From contig NZ_FORN01000002.1 in assembly GCF_900114015.1 (NCBI RefSeq), positions 186,001-250,000 of the forward strand: a DNA stretch of 64,000 nucleotides, written 5' to 3'. The position numbers and the translations under genes are program-made. Positions 1 through 8,292 of this stretch are shown piece after piece. The first letter of the stretch is position 1. Each line of letters begins with the position of its first letter. This DNA is from Caulobacter sp. UNC279MFTsu5.1. GTDB taxonomy: Bacteria; Pseudomonadota; Alphaproteobacteria; Caulobacterales; Caulobacteraceae. The notes under the pieces were generated by a model. The model saw only the letters and a list, made by a program, of their open reading frames with translations, was not told where the DNA came from and ran no database searches.

Positions 1-678
1 GCCCATCTGGGCCATGCGGGCGGCATAGGCGGGGGTAAGGTTCTGGATCCCGGTGAATTTCCCGCGCGCGGCGGCGGCGGCCAGAACGCGCTCGTAGATG
101 GCCAGGATCTCGGGCTCCTCGCGATCCAGGATCGGCGGAAGGCCCATCGAAAAGCCAAGGTCGCTTGGCCCGACATAGACCCCGCTCACGCCCGGCACGT
201 CGAGGATGGCCTCGAGATTCTCCACGGCCTGGGCCGTTTCGATCTGCGGGAAGATGAGCACCTCATCATTGGCGAATCCCTGGTAGGCCCCCGGCACGCC
301 ATAGCCGCCCGCGCGGATCGGGCCGTTGGAGCGTTCGCCCTTCGGCGGATAGAGGCTGGCGCGCACGAGCGCCTTGGCGTCCTCGGCGGTGTTGATCATC
401 GGGCAGATGATTCCCCAGGCCCCCGCATCGAGCACCTTGCCGATGACGCCAGGTTCATTCCAGGGCACTCGGACCAGCGGCGTCACCGGATAGCCGGTCA
501 TCGCCTGGAAGCACTCGGCGGCTGAACGATAGTCGTGAAGCCCATGCTGGATGTCGACCGTGATGCTGTCCCAGCCGACCTTGGCCATGAACTCGACGGC
601 GAAGCTCGACGGCAGAAGCGACCAGCCGTTGACGCAGGTCTTGCCCGCCTGCAGCCGCTTGCGGAGCGGATTGGTCAT
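1..678 (-). CDS. HpcH/HpaI-type aldolase, 3' end outside window
   Basis: Class II pyruvate-type aldolase of the HpcH/HpaI family, which cleaves 2-keto-3-deoxy acids to pyruvate and an aldehyde using a divalent metal. The 226 visible codons carry family hallmarks: a VDIQHG stretch near residue 40, a GAWGIICPMI block near residue 85, and FPQIET followed by GVYVGPSDLG in the second half. The C-terminus runs off the left edge. Start chosen at the ATG at 678 because GGAGG lies 6-10 bases upstream. It lies 39 bases downstream of the D-threonine-aldolase-like gene on the same strand, so the two are probably co-transcribed from the promoter region near 2030. Substrate cannot be told from sequence; 2-keto-3-deoxy-sugar acid is a family-level guess. 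Confidence 0.85.
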   Translation of the reverse strand, partial: MTNPLRKRLQAGKTCVNGWSLLPSSFAVEFMAKVGWDSITVDIQHGLHDYRSAAECFQAMTGYPVTPLVRVPWNEPGVIGKVLDAGAWGIICPMINTAEDAKALVRASLYPPKGERSNGPIRAGGYGVPGAYQGFANDEVLIFPQIETAQAVENLEAILDVPGVSGVYVGPSDLGFSMGLPPILDREEPEILAIYERVLAAAAARGKFTGIQNLTPAYAARMAQMG

Positions 679-717
679 GAGATCCTCCCAAGATGTTTTG
701 AGTTGGCCAGGGGCGGC

Positions 718-2019
718 CTAGAAGTAGGTCCGGATCGAGCCGGTCACGGTGTAGGCGTCGTCCACCAGGTGCAGGACCTGCCACTTGTCGAAGGTCAGGC
801 AGGGGTGGGAGATGCCGACGCCAACGAGATCGCCAACCTGCAGCGGCGAATCCTCCGGCACGTCGAGGAAGGCGTGTTGGTCGCTCAGATTGACCACGGC
901 GTGGCCGTCCGGAACGGCTTGCGGCGAGGCGGCCGGATCGCCCGGCCGATACCAGGTCAGCGGCCTTGGCAGATGGTCATAGGAGACGTCGCGTTTGCCG
1001 AACGCCAGGATGACACGGCCCGGCTCGGGGCGTGACTGGACATAGGACCAGACTTCGAGCGCCGGGGCATAGGTCCCGAAGGCCTCCACCTCCGGTGACC
1101 GCACCGTCATGCGCCGGAAGAGCTCGGTGTACATCAGCGAGTCGTGTGTCAGATAGCATCCGGCCCGTATGAGGATGATGCGCTCGCTCGGCGCCTGGAT
1201 CTGGCTGAGCTTGGCGGCGACCAGGTCATAGAAGGTCGAGCCTCCAGCGCTGAAGATGGTCGGGCCGGGCGCGTAGAGCTTTTCGTCGGCGCAGGCCTTG
1301 GAGAGGGCCACCAGGCTGTCGAGGAAGGTCTCGACCTTGGCGACCGTTTCCTCCTCGGTGTGCTCGCGGATGATGCCTTCGAAGCCCTCGACCCCGACCA
1401 GGGCCAGAGCCTGCGGTCGCGCGGCGACGAAGCGGGCCAGGGCTATGCCCTCTTCGAGCGTCCTGCAGCCGGTGCGGCCGCCCAGATAGCCCATTTCGAC
1501 GAGGACCTTCAGCGGCCGCTCAAGCCCGTGCTCGACGACCGCGCGAGCCAGCTGCTCGGCGTTGGCCTCTGAATCGACCAGACAATAGAAGTCCAGCTCC
1601 GGGTCGGATTTCAGCAAGTCGATGACCAGGCTGATGGCGGCGCGCCCGACCAACTGGTTGGCGAGAAAAAGGCGCTTGAAACCGAAGCGGTGCGCGACCT
1701 GGACCTGGTGGGGCGTGGCGACCGTGATGCCCCAGGCGCCATCCTCCATCTGCATGTCAAAGAGCGCCGGCGCCATGGTGGTCTTGCCATGCGGCGCGAG
1801 CTTGGCCCCGGTCGCGGCGAGAAAACGCCGCATCCAGTCGCTGTTGTTGCGTAGCGCCGAGGTCTTCAGGACCGCGGCAGGCATCGGCAGATCCTCCCGC
1901 AGAAGATTCCAGCCCTGATGGGCGACCTGATCGAGAGGAAGCGGGGCGGCGAGCGCCGGAACGCCCTTTTCGATCGCGTCGAGGTCGCGCTGGGCCGACC
2001 TGTCTGAGCGGCTGGTCAT
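718..2019 (-). CDS. D-threonine aldolase / D-serine dehydratase-like PLP enzyme
   Basis: 433-residue PLP enzyme with an alanine-racemase-like N-terminal barrel and a D-serine-dehydratase-like C-terminal domain. The PLP lysine is in PHGKTTMAP (about residue 77). The C-terminal GISHPCLTFDKW (about residue 405) supplies the His and Cys that bind zinc in D-serine dehydratases. Such proteins act on D-amino or beta-hydroxy amino acids (aldol cleavage or dehydration); the exact reaction is not predictable here. It is the first gene of a two-gene minus-strand unit with the HpcH/HpaI aldolase and is divergent from the SMP-30 gene. The shared 220-base intergenic region holds two ATATAG-N6-CTATAT-type palindromes, so co-regulation of both arms is likely. 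Confidence 0.85.
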   Translation of the reverse strand: MTSRSDRSAQRDLDAIEKGVPALAAPLPLDQVAHQGWNLLREDLPMPAAVLKTSALRNNSDWMRRFLAATGAKLAPHGKTTMAPALFDMQMEDGAWGITVATPHQVQVAHRFGFKRLFLANQLVGRAAISLVIDLLKSDPELDFYCLVDSEANAEQLARAVVEHGLERPLKVLVEMGYLGGRTGCRTLEEGIALARFVAARPQALALVGVEGFEGIIREHTEEETVAKVETFLDSLVALSKACADEKLYAPGPTIFSAGGSTFYDLVAAKLSQIQAPSERIILIRAGCYLTHDSLMYTELFRRMTVRSPEVEAFGTYAPALEVWSYVQSRPEPGRVILAFGKRDVSYDHLPRPLTWYRPGDPAASPQAVPDGHAVVNLSDQHAFLDVPEDSPLQVGDLVGVGISHPCLTFDKWQVLHLVDDAYTVTGSIRTYF

Positions 2020-2035
2020 CTCGCCTCCATGTTGT

Positions 2036-2054
2036 TTGTAGCTTTTGCTATATT
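2036..2054. promoter_or_regulatory. Putative operator, TTGTAG-N6-CTATAT
   Basis: Imperfect palindrome immediately upstream of the D-threonine-aldolase-like gene (start at 2019). It belongs to a set of four sites in this region with the form ATATAG-N6-CTATAT (others at 2177, 5080 and 5246). The same six-base spacing in all four supports a dimeric repressor site. The regulator is not identified in the window. Confidence 0.55.
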
Positions 2055-2176
2055 CCTTGCTTGGCTATATCAAGCGCAATGTCAACGGCCTTGCTCTCCT
2101 CGACGCCGCAGGTGCGGCAATAGGCGCCCCGAGGGTGTCGAGGGCAGGGCGCGCTTTAGCGGGATTGACGAACGCG

Positions 2177-2194
2177 ATATAGTTATAGCTATAT
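2177..2194. promoter_or_regulatory. Putative operator, ATATAG-N6-CTATAT (perfect)
   Basis: Perfect match to the shared palindrome, with arms ATATAG and CTATAT and six bases between, 46 bases upstream of the SMP-30 gene. The spacer repeats the half-site TATAG, giving an overlapping TATAGCTATA palindrome. This is the strongest of the four sites and lies where it could control both divergent units. Confidence 0.6.
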
Positions 2195-2239
2195 TTTGCT
2201 ACGAAGCGCGCCAGCCTGGCGGCGAAGACGGGGCGACAT

Positions 2240-3100
2240 ATGAGCAAGGTCTTTCAGACCCTGATTGCGGATCTGGCGTTCGGGGAGGCGCCGCGTTGGC
2301 ATGATGGTCGGCTCTATGTGGCCGACATGCACGCCCATCGGGTGGTGGCCTTCTCGCCGGGCGGCGGTCTTGAGACGATCGCGCAGTTCGACGCCCCAGT
2401 CGGCGGACTGGGTTGGCTGCCGACCGGACAGATGTTGGTGGTCTCCATGCACGATCGGCGCGTGCTCCGGCAGGAGCCGGGCGGCGGTTTTGTCGAGCAC
2501 GCGAACCTGTCGGAAATCGCCACATGGCACGCCAATGACATGGTCGTGGCGCCAAACGGGGAAGCCTATGTCGGCAACTTCGGTTTCTCCTTGGACCCGC
2601 CGATTGACCCGGCCAACGTCAAGATGGCCAAGCTCGCGCGTATTTCGCCGGATGGCGCCGTTGAGGCCGTCGGGGAGGAGCTCTTCTTTCCCAACGGCAT
2701 GGTGATCACGCCGGACGGTGCCACCCTGATCGTCGCCGAGAGCGCCTCGCGCCAGCTGACGGCGTTCGCGCGCCAGGCCGACGGAACTCTGACCGATCGA
2801 CGCCTATGGGCCAGCCTGCCGCCAGACGTCACACCCGACGGTATCTGCCTCGACGCCGAAGGCGCGGTTTGGGTGGCCGGGCTGTCGGCCAATGCCGTCG
2901 TGCGTATCGAGGAAGGCGGGCGGGAGCTCGATCGCATCGCGACCGACCAGCAGGCGGTCGCCTGCATGCTGGGCGGGGACGACCGGCGCACGCTCTTTGT
3001 CTGCACCGCCGATACGACCGACCCGGCGACCTGCAGGGCCCATCCAAACGCGCGACTTGTCGCCGCCCAAGTCGACGTTCCGGGCGCAGGCCATCCCTAG
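2240..3100 (+). CDS. SMP-30/gluconolactonase-family sugar lactonase
   Basis: 286-residue six-bladed beta-propeller of the SMP-30/gluconolactonase/LRE family, which hydrolyses sugar lactones with a single bound divalent metal. The family pattern is visible: an N-terminal GEAPRWHDGRLYVADMHAHRV blade with the first acidic metal ligand, ATWHANDMVVAPNGEAYVGNFG in the middle (Asn ligand), FFPNGMVITPDG, and TPDGICLDAEGAVWVAG with the last Asp ligand. It probably opens a lactone formed in the same pathway as the neighbouring aldolase and P450. The start has only a weak ribosome site, but the N-terminus matches the family. It lies 82 bases upstream of the P450 on the same strand, so the two may form one transcript. 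Confidence 0.85.
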   Translation: MSKVFQTLIADLAFGEAPRWHDGRLYVADMHAHRVVAFSPGGGLETIAQFDAPVGGLGWLPTGQMLVVSMHDRRVLRQEPGGGFVEHANLSEIATWHANDMVVAPNGEAYVGNFGFSLDPPIDPANVKMAKLARISPDGAVEAVGEELFFPNGMVITPDGATLIVAESASRQLTAFARQADGTLTDRRLWASLPPDVTPDGICLDAEGAVWVAGLSANAVVRIEEGGRELDRIATDQQAVACMLGGDDRRTLFVCTADTTDPATCRAHPNARLVAAQVDVPGAGHP

Positions 3101-3182
3101 GAGCAAGGCGCCGCGCGGTCAGTCAACAGCTCTAGTGTAATCATCGAACCGCCGGTTCGCGGGAAGAAAGCAAAGGTGCATC

Positions 3183-4463
3183 ATGGGATCACTTTCCAAC
3201 CGATCGATCGAAGACCTGCCTCTGCTGGGACCGGAGGAGATCGCCGGCTGGGCCAGCGACCTGGAAGGGAGTCTGGAGCGTCTCTTTGATCGCCATCCTG
3301 AAGGCCTTGCCCGCGGCGCAGGCTCGCGACTGCTGGTCTTCGGCAGCGAGGCCCTAAGAAGGATCGCCGCCAACGAAAGCGCGGGCAATATGCCCGCCGA
3401 CATCTTGTCGGCGTCCGCATTCAACATCACCGCCGACGGCGCGCCCATCGACGCAGATGAGCCAGCAGCGCCCTCGCTGGCCAGGCTGGTGGCGAACCAG
3501 GTCTTCACCGCCAATCCGCCCCTTCACGGACCGACACGACAGCTTTTCATGCGCCAGTTCATGCCACGGCAACTGCCGCGCTTCGCCGACCTGATCGGCC
3601 AAACCGTCTCGACGCTCCTGGTGGAGGCGCATGACAAGGGGGAAGTCGAGTTCGGCCACGACGTGGCCGAACGTCTGACCGCGCGGTTCTGGGCGCAGGT
3701 GTTGGGCTTGACGACGGATGAGGAGGCCCGAGCGCAGCGGCTGATCTCAACGATGTCGCCGATGTTCTACCTCGTGCGCACTCCCGAGGAGACGGTGAGC
3801 GCCGACGCCGCCGCGGCCGAGTATCTGGCCATGGTCAGCGCCGCGGTGGACCGCAGCCTAGCCCAAGGCGGTCATCCCATCCTGCAGGACATGGCCGCTG
3901 ATTTCGCCGCCATCCTGGAGGAGGGGCGGCCGGAGAGCTTGGGGATGATGCTGGCGGCGAACCTGATCGATGGTTTCCACACCGCAGCCGTGGCGTCGGT
4001 CAACGCCGTTCAGAGCCTGCTGCGCAATCCGGACGTTCTGGCGCAGGTGAGAGCCGATCAGAAGCTTGTGCCGGCGGTGTTCTTCGAGGCTGTCCGCCTG
4101 AATCCGCCCGTCGTGCTCACGCAGCGCTTCGCCTTGCGGGATTTCGACTACGAAGGGCTGACCGTGCCGGCGCATACGCCGATCGTGATGTTGTGGATCG
4201 CCGGAAACCGAGACCCCAAGGCGTTTACCGATCCCAACCGAATGGATCTGACGCGGCCGCAGCGCGGCGACACGACGTTTGGCGGCGGGGCGCACATTTG
4301 TCCCGGCAAAAACATCGCCCGCGCCTTGGTCGAGGCCGTTCTGACGGGCGTCACCGCTCAGGACGTCAGGATCGAGGCCGTCACGGCGACCGATGAATGG
4401 ACCCCGCGCAGTTCGATGCGTCAGCTTACCCAAATGCCGGTGCGCATCAGCGTCGGCGCCTAA
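3183..4463 (+). CDS. Cytochrome P450
   Basis: 426-residue soluble bacterial cytochrome P450. The heme-binding loop FGGGAHICPGKNIAR carries the axial Cys (about residue 377) and the ExxR of helix K is EAVR (about residue 303). The I-helix segment reads LIDGFHTAAVASV, where most P450s have an acidic residue and Thr in A/G-G-x-D/E-T; here His replaces the acidic residue, which may alter oxygen activation. No redox partner gene is visible nearby, so ferredoxin and reductase must come from elsewhere. It follows the lactonase gene and is convergent with the cupin gene. Substrate unknown; the context of aldolase, lactonase and EthD suggests catabolism or modification of a small organic acid or aromatic. 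Confidence 0.9.
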   Translation: MGSLSNRSIEDLPLLGPEEIAGWASDLEGSLERLFDRHPEGLARGAGSRLLVFGSEALRRIAANESAGNMPADILSASAFNITADGAPIDADEPAAPSLARLVANQVFTANPPLHGPTRQLFMRQFMPRQLPRFADLIGQTVSTLLVEAHDKGEVEFGHDVAERLTARFWAQVLGLTTDEEARAQRLISTMSPMFYLVRTPEETVSADAAAAEYLAMVSAAVDRSLAQGGHPILQDMAADFAAILEEGRPESLGMMLAANLIDGFHTAAVASVNAVQSLLRNPDVLAQVRADQKLVPAVFFEAVRLNPPVVLTQRFALRDFDYEGLTVPAHTPIVMLWIAGNRDPKAFTDPNRMDLTRPQRGDTTFGGGAHICPGKNIARALVEAVLTGVTAQDVRIEAVTATDEWTPRSSMRQLTQMPVRISVGA

Positions 4464-4594
4464 AGCCTTTACCGATAGTCCACAAGCGCGCGGGCGGCGC
4501 CCGCGCGTCACTGGCCAGGCGCCGACTTGAGGCTTGGCCTCCGGCGAGACGGAGCGTCCCGTCGAAGGCCAAGTCGCGCAAGCGGTCAGATGCT

Positions 4595-4942
4595 CTAGCC
4601 CATCTTCAGCAGGAAACGCTTGTAGACAGGCTCCACGATCTTCCAGACGCCCTTGAAGTCGGCCTCAACGGTGAAGGCGTCACCGGCCCGCGCCGTGACG
4701 GTCTCGCCGCCGTCGGGAGTCAATTCGATCACCCCCTCGACCAGGAAGACATATTCATGAAAGCGCGCCTCGGCCCGATAGGCGCCGACGGTCGAGCGCC
4801 AGGTCCCCGTCACGACCGACTTGTCTGGCGACTGATATTCGAACCACGTGGTCATGGTCGGCTCGCCTTCAATGACGGTCCAGCCGTCGGAGATATCGGT
4901 TTTGATGACGCCGATCTCGGGCGCGTGAACCGTGACACTCAT
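4595..4942 (-). CDS. Small cupin-domain protein
   Basis: 115-residue single-domain cupin resembling the DUF861/cupin_3 group. Recognisable features are an N-terminal strand, FHEYVFLVEGVIELTPDGGETVTARAGDAFTVEADFKGVWKIVEP with the two cupin blocks, and a C-terminal basic end. The ATG at 4942 is chosen over an in-frame ATG at 4966 because AAGGAG lies about eight bases upstream of it. It is transcribed towards the P450 and away from the intergenic region holding two of the ATATAG-type operators, so it probably shares their regulator. Enzyme or binding role is unknown. Confidence 0.75.
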   Translation of the reverse strand: MSVTVHAPEIGVIKTDISDGWTVIEGEPTMTTWFEYQSPDKSVVTGTWRSTVGAYRAEARFHEYVFLVEGVIELTPDGGETVTARAGDAFTVEADFKGVWKIVEPVYKRFLLKMG

Positions 4943-5079
4943 AGGAACTCCTTTTGGTTCGAGCATGGCGCTTCGATCCGCTGGCGCCTCGAGCCTGAGG
5001 CCGGCGCTTTCGGGGCGTCGTGAGCGGTCCTGCTCGTCGAGTTGGCTGAGACAAGGTCGGCAGAAAGAGCCGACATCAC

Positions 5080-5097
5080 ATATAGTGAAAGCTATAT
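5080..5097. promoter_or_regulatory. Putative operator, ATATAG-N6-CTATAT (perfect)
   Basis: Second perfect copy of the shared palindrome, 137 bases upstream of the cupin start. An extra TATAG half-site follows at once on its right side. Its identity with the site at 2177, nearly 3 kb away, argues for one regulator controlling the lactonase, aldolase and cupin units. Confidence 0.6.
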
Positions 5098-5245
5098 TTT
5101 ATAGTGTCAACACGGCGATGTCCCGTTGCGATGCGTCTCCCGTGTGTAAGCAAAGAGGGGGCGTGCACCTCGCTGAAACGCCCGATGCTTCACCAACGCA
5201 GGCATCGGCCAAAAAATGACGGCTGCGTCATGATTGTGGACTTCG

Positions 5246-5263
5246 ATATAATTTTTGCTATAC
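5246..5263. promoter_or_regulatory. Putative operator, ATATAA-N6-CTATAC
   Basis: Fourth, slightly degenerate copy, 118 bases upstream of the truncated metal-dependent hydrolase reading frame. It suggests that the broken gene once belonged to the same regulon and that its promoter region survives. Confidence 0.5.
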
Positions 5264-5380
5264 AAGCTCGGGTCTGGCGATCAGGCTGGCGAGCAGTCCA
5301 AAGCTGGTGCTCCCGGCGCCGCTCGTGCAGATCGGCTACTGCTGTGCGGCACTCGACCCGCCGCCAAAGGAGATACCCAG

Positions 5381-5527
5381 GTGGTCAGCGAGATCGATCC
5401 TCAGCCCGTCGACATGGTGGTGCGCAACATCGCGTTCGAGCCGGGGGACGCCATTAAGTCCGACTGGCTCAACGCCAACGTCTTCAAGTCGGCTTTCTTC
5501 AACGCCATGTCGGTTTTATTCCCCTAG
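5381..5527 (+). pseudogene. 5' remnant of a metal-dependent hydrolase gene
   Basis: Forty-eight codons from a GTG with AAGGAG about eight bases upstream, ending at TAG. The peptide contains VDMVVRNIAFEPGD and then FKSAFFNAMSVLFP, which I recognise as the N-terminus of the predicted metal-dependent hydrolase family PF10118 (normally about 280 residues). The sequence stops exactly where the family continues with a conserved glycine-glutamate segment. The last 29 bases overlap the 3' end of the convergent MFS gene, so a deletion probably joined the two. The leader keeps a ribosome site and an ATATAG-type operator. It could be a short expressed peptide, but a relic is much more likely. Confidence 0.65.
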
Positions 5528-6986
5528 AGGGTGTGGCGGAATCTCGCGCGAGCGAGGTTCCGAGCGCCGCGCCGACTCCCAGACACGCGGCGATGCACAG
5601 CAAGGCAGCGATGAAGGCCTGGGCTATGGCCCCAGGGTCATGGCGAGGTCCAAGGACGCTGTAGAAGACGCCGCCGACGATGGCGACGCTGAGCGCGGTG
5701 CCGACCTGCAGCGTGGAGCTGACCGCGCCGGCGATCATTCCTGAAAGGGCAGGGGTGACGCGTCCGGTCACCATCCGCATCAGCGAGGGCAGGCCCAGTC
5801 CCTGGCCAAACCCGATGGCGAACAGGATGACGGCCAGCAGGACGGGCGTGGGCGTGACACCCGCTGGCGTCACCGCGATGAGCCAGGCCAGGGCCAGGAA
5901 GCCGACGGTCTCTAGGCCGAGGCCAATCGGATTGAGGTAGGCGCCGACGAGCCGCCTGAAGGCCGGCGTCGACAGCGGTCCCAGCAGGAAGCCTGCCCCA
6001 AACGGCAGGAAGGTAAGGCCCGCGCCTAGCGCCGTCGCATGCAGCGCGTCCTGCAGATAGACCGAGAACAGTAGGAAGAAGGCGCCGATGGCGTAGAACA
6101 GCAGCGCGATCAACAGCGCGCGGCCCAGCCCTGGCGCGCGCAGGGCGTCCGGATCGAGCAGAGGCGCGCCGCCGGCGCGGGCCAGATGGGTTTCATGACG
6201 CCAGAAGACCAGCGCCAGCCCGGGCGATGCGGCCAGCGACAGCCGGGACCACAGCGGCCAGCCGGCCTCACGCCCCTCGATCAGTGGCAGGATCAAGGCG
6301 CCGAGCGTGGCGATAGAGAGGGCCACGCCAACAAGGTCCAGTCTGCTGGCGTTGCGGGCGCGGGTGTCCTTCAGCAAGGGGATGCCTAGAACCACGACAA
6401 GCGCCGCCACCGGCAAATTCACCAGGAAGATCGCCCGCCAGCCCAGGCCCAGAAGATTCAGCGAGATCAGAATACCGCCCAGGGCTTGGCCGATCACCGA
6501 GGCTAAGCCGAAGACGGCGCCGTAGATGCCGAGCGCGAGCGGCTTTTCCCGCTCGGGAAAGATCGCATGCACGGACGCCAGCGCCTGGGGCGCCATCACC
6601 GCCGCCGTCACCCCTTGCAGCGCGCGCCCGGCGACGAGCGACCAGGGCGAGCCCGCGAAGCCACAAATTACGGAGGCGGCGGCGAACCCGATCAGCCCGA
6701 TGAAGAAGACGCGCCCGCGGCCGTAGAGGTCGCCCAGCCGCCCGCCGGTGGTCAGGGTCCCGGCATACAGCGCTGCATAGGAGGATATGACGAGCTGCTC
6801 GGCGGAAGAGGAAGCGCCCAGGTCCCCCTGGATCGAGGGCAGCGCGACATTGACGATGAAGAAGTCCAGCGGCGGCAGGAACGCGCCCACCAGCAGGATG
6901 ATGAACATCGCCCAGCGGCGTGGATCTGGCGCGTTGTCGTCGGGGGACGCCGACGGCGTCGGAGATATCCGTCGGGTTGCGGTCAT
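5499..6986 (-). CDS. DHA2-family MFS drug/metabolite efflux transporter
   Basis: 495-residue inner-membrane transporter of the 14-helix DHA2 (EmrB/QacA) type, exporting small molecules by proton antiport. Visible features: a short cytoplasmic N-terminus, first helix followed by DFFIVNVALPSIQ (about residue 42), GGRLGDLYGRGRVF for the loop 2-3 motif A, and about 14 hydrophobic segments. The last few codons (ending GIKPTWR) are read from DNA that on the other strand belongs to the truncated hydrolase, so the natural C-terminus was probably replaced. It is third in a minus-strand row after SDR and EthD genes (52-base gap), suggesting that it exports a substrate or product of those enzymes. Confidence 0.85.
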   Translation of the reverse strand: MTATRRISPTPSASPDDNAPDPRRWAMFIILLVGAFLPPLDFFIVNVALPSIQGDLGASSSAEQLVISSYAALYAGTLTTGGRLGDLYGRGRVFFIGLIGFAAASVICGFAGSPWSLVAGRALQGVTAAVMAPQALASVHAIFPEREKPLALGIYGAVFGLASVIGQALGGILISLNLLGLGWRAIFLVNLPVAALVVVLGIPLLKDTRARNASRLDLVGVALSIATLGALILPLIEGREAGWPLWSRLSLAASPGLALVFWRHETHLARAGGAPLLDPDALRAPGLGRALLIALLFYAIGAFFLLFSVYLQDALHATALGAGLTFLPFGAGFLLGPLSTPAFRRLVGAYLNPIGLGLETVGFLALAWLIAVTPAGVTPTPVLLAVILFAIGFGQGLGLPSLMRMVTGRVTPALSGMIAGAVSSTLQVGTALSVAIVGGVFYSVLGPRHDPGAIAQAFIAALLCIAACLGVGAALGTSLARDSATPSRGIKPTWR

Positions 6987-7038
6987 GCTGACGGCCGCCT
7001 TCCTGTCTCAAGGATGAAGTTCGCCACCGGCCAGGTCT

Positions 7039-7338
7039 TCACAGGGGCAGGGCCAGGCTACGCTGCGGCTTGACCGCGGTGACGAGATCGACGTCGGCCA
7101 TGACCTGCGCCGTCTCGGGCGAGGCCAGTGCAGCGTCCATGGCGTGCTTGTCGCGGAAGACGCAGGCGGCGACGGCGATCAGGCCGACGCCGTCATCGCC
7201 CGGGAAGAAGCCGTCGACGCGCTCAAGGCCGTAAGGACCCCAGCATTGCCGCACGAGCGGCATGTGGACCTTGATCCAATGTTCGCGGTTGAAGGGGGTT
7301 TCGGCGTTGCCGGCATAGGTCACGAACATGGTGATCAT
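7039..7338 (-). CDS. EthD-family protein
   Basis: 99-residue dimeric alpha/beta-barrel protein of the EthD family, small proteins often found with P450s and with ether or polyketide metabolism. The pattern is an N-terminal strand MFVTYAGN, NREHWIKVHMPLVRQCWGPYGL (the family's HWxxxHxPL-type helix), a middle GLIAVAACVFRD strand and a C-terminal VMADVDLVTAV. A strong AAGGAG lies eight bases before the ATG at 7338. It begins 18 bases after the SDR stop and is followed by the MFS gene, so the three form an operon. Exact function unknown. Confidence 0.8.
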   Translation of the reverse strand: MITMFVTYAGNAETPFNREHWIKVHMPLVRQCWGPYGLERVDGFFPGDDGVGLIAVAACVFRDKHAMDAALASPETAQVMADVDLVTAVKPQRSLALPL

Positions 7339-7356
7339 CGAATAGCTCCTTCAGGG

Positions 7357-8190
7357 TTAGGCGTCGAAATCGGTGGCGATCGAGAGCTCGCGCCAGGCGG
7401 CCACGTCGGCGCGGAACGCTGCGAACTTGCGTTCGGCGACGCCGTGCGCGGCGGGACCAAGCGGCAAGTGCAGCGGCGGGTTCTGCGCATCGACCGCGCG
7501 CAGCATGACGGCGACGGCCTTGGCCGGATCGCCCGCCTGCCGCCCGTCGTTGGTGTCGCGATAGTGCAGTCGACCGTGCGCCGTGGCGGCATAGGCGTCG
7601 ACACGGCGCGCGGCGCTAGCCATGGAGCGGCCGAGGAACTCTGTGCGGAACGGACCTGGCTCGGCGATGATGACGCTGACGCCCAGGGAACGAAGTTCGT
7701 CCGCGAGGGCTTCAGACAGCCCCTCCACCGCGAACTTCGTGGCGTTGTAGTAGCCAAAGCCCGCGGAGCCGGAGAGGCCAGCGCCCGAGGAGAGGTTGAG
7801 GATACGAGCGCCGGCGCGCTGGCGCAGCGCGGGCAGCGCCGCGCGGGTCGTTTCGATCAGGCCGAACAGGTTCGTTTCAAACAGCGGCCTGTATTCGTCC
7901 GGCTCGGCTTCCTCGATTGCGCCGATGAAGCCGAAGCCGGCGTTGTTGACCAGGACGTCCAGACCGCCGAACACGCTTTGCGCCAGGGCGACCGCCTGGG
8001 CGGCGTCGCCCGGACGGGTGACGTCCAGGCGAATGCCGCGAACGGTGTCGGGATAACGCTGGCAAAGGGCCTGCAGCGGTTCTGTGGACCGCGCGGTCGC
8101 GATGAGACGATCGCCGCGCCGGGCGACGGCTTCGGCGAGCTCCTTGCCCAGTCCCGTCGAACAGCCCGTGATCAGCCAAGTTTTCGCCAT
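7357..8190 (-). CDS. Short-chain dehydrogenase/reductase
   Basis: 277-residue classical SDR that oxidises or reduces a hydroxyl/keto group with NAD(P). The Rossmann glycine motif is TGCSTGLG (residues 8-15), followed by NNAGFG, the catalytic Ser in LNLSSGAG, and the YYNATKFAVE active site with Tyr and Lys. An Arg after the second beta strand (ATARS) favours NADP. The ATG at 8190 begins MAKTWLITG; upstream in-frame ATGs would add about 80 residues of unlikely sequence that enters the neighbouring LysR gene. It heads the SDR-EthD-MFS unit and is divergent from the LysR gene, the usual layout for a LysR-controlled target. Substrate not predictable. Confidence 0.85.
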   Translation of the reverse strand: MAKTWLITGCSTGLGKELAEAVARRGDRLIATARSTEPLQALCQRYPDTVRGIRLDVTRPGDAAQAVALAQSVFGGLDVLVNNAGFGFIGAIEEAEPDEYRPLFETNLFGLIETTRAALPALRQRAGARILNLSSGAGLSGSAGFGYYNATKFAVEGLSEALADELRSLGVSVIIAEPGPFRTEFLGRSMASAARRVDAYAATAHGRLHYRDTNDGRQAGDPAKAVAVMLRAVDAQNPPLHLPLGPAAHGVAERKFAAFRADVAAWRELSIATDFDA

Positions 8191-8249
8191 CTGCGTCTCC
8201 GGATGCGTTTGCAGGTGGAATCTAGGCGATTGAATTCGTTCAGTAAGGG

Positions 8250-8259
8250 ACATTAATGT
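8250..8259. promoter_or_regulatory. Possible LysR operator in the SDR/LysR divergent region
   Basis: The 10-base palindrome ACATTAATGT lies midway between the divergent SDR and LysR starts, in an AT-rich stretch. LysR proteins usually bind interrupted palindromes here. Assignment rests only on position and symmetry. Confidence 0.3.
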
Positions 8260-8292
8260 TCGATCGTTGTTCATTATTGTACGGGTGGAAAC

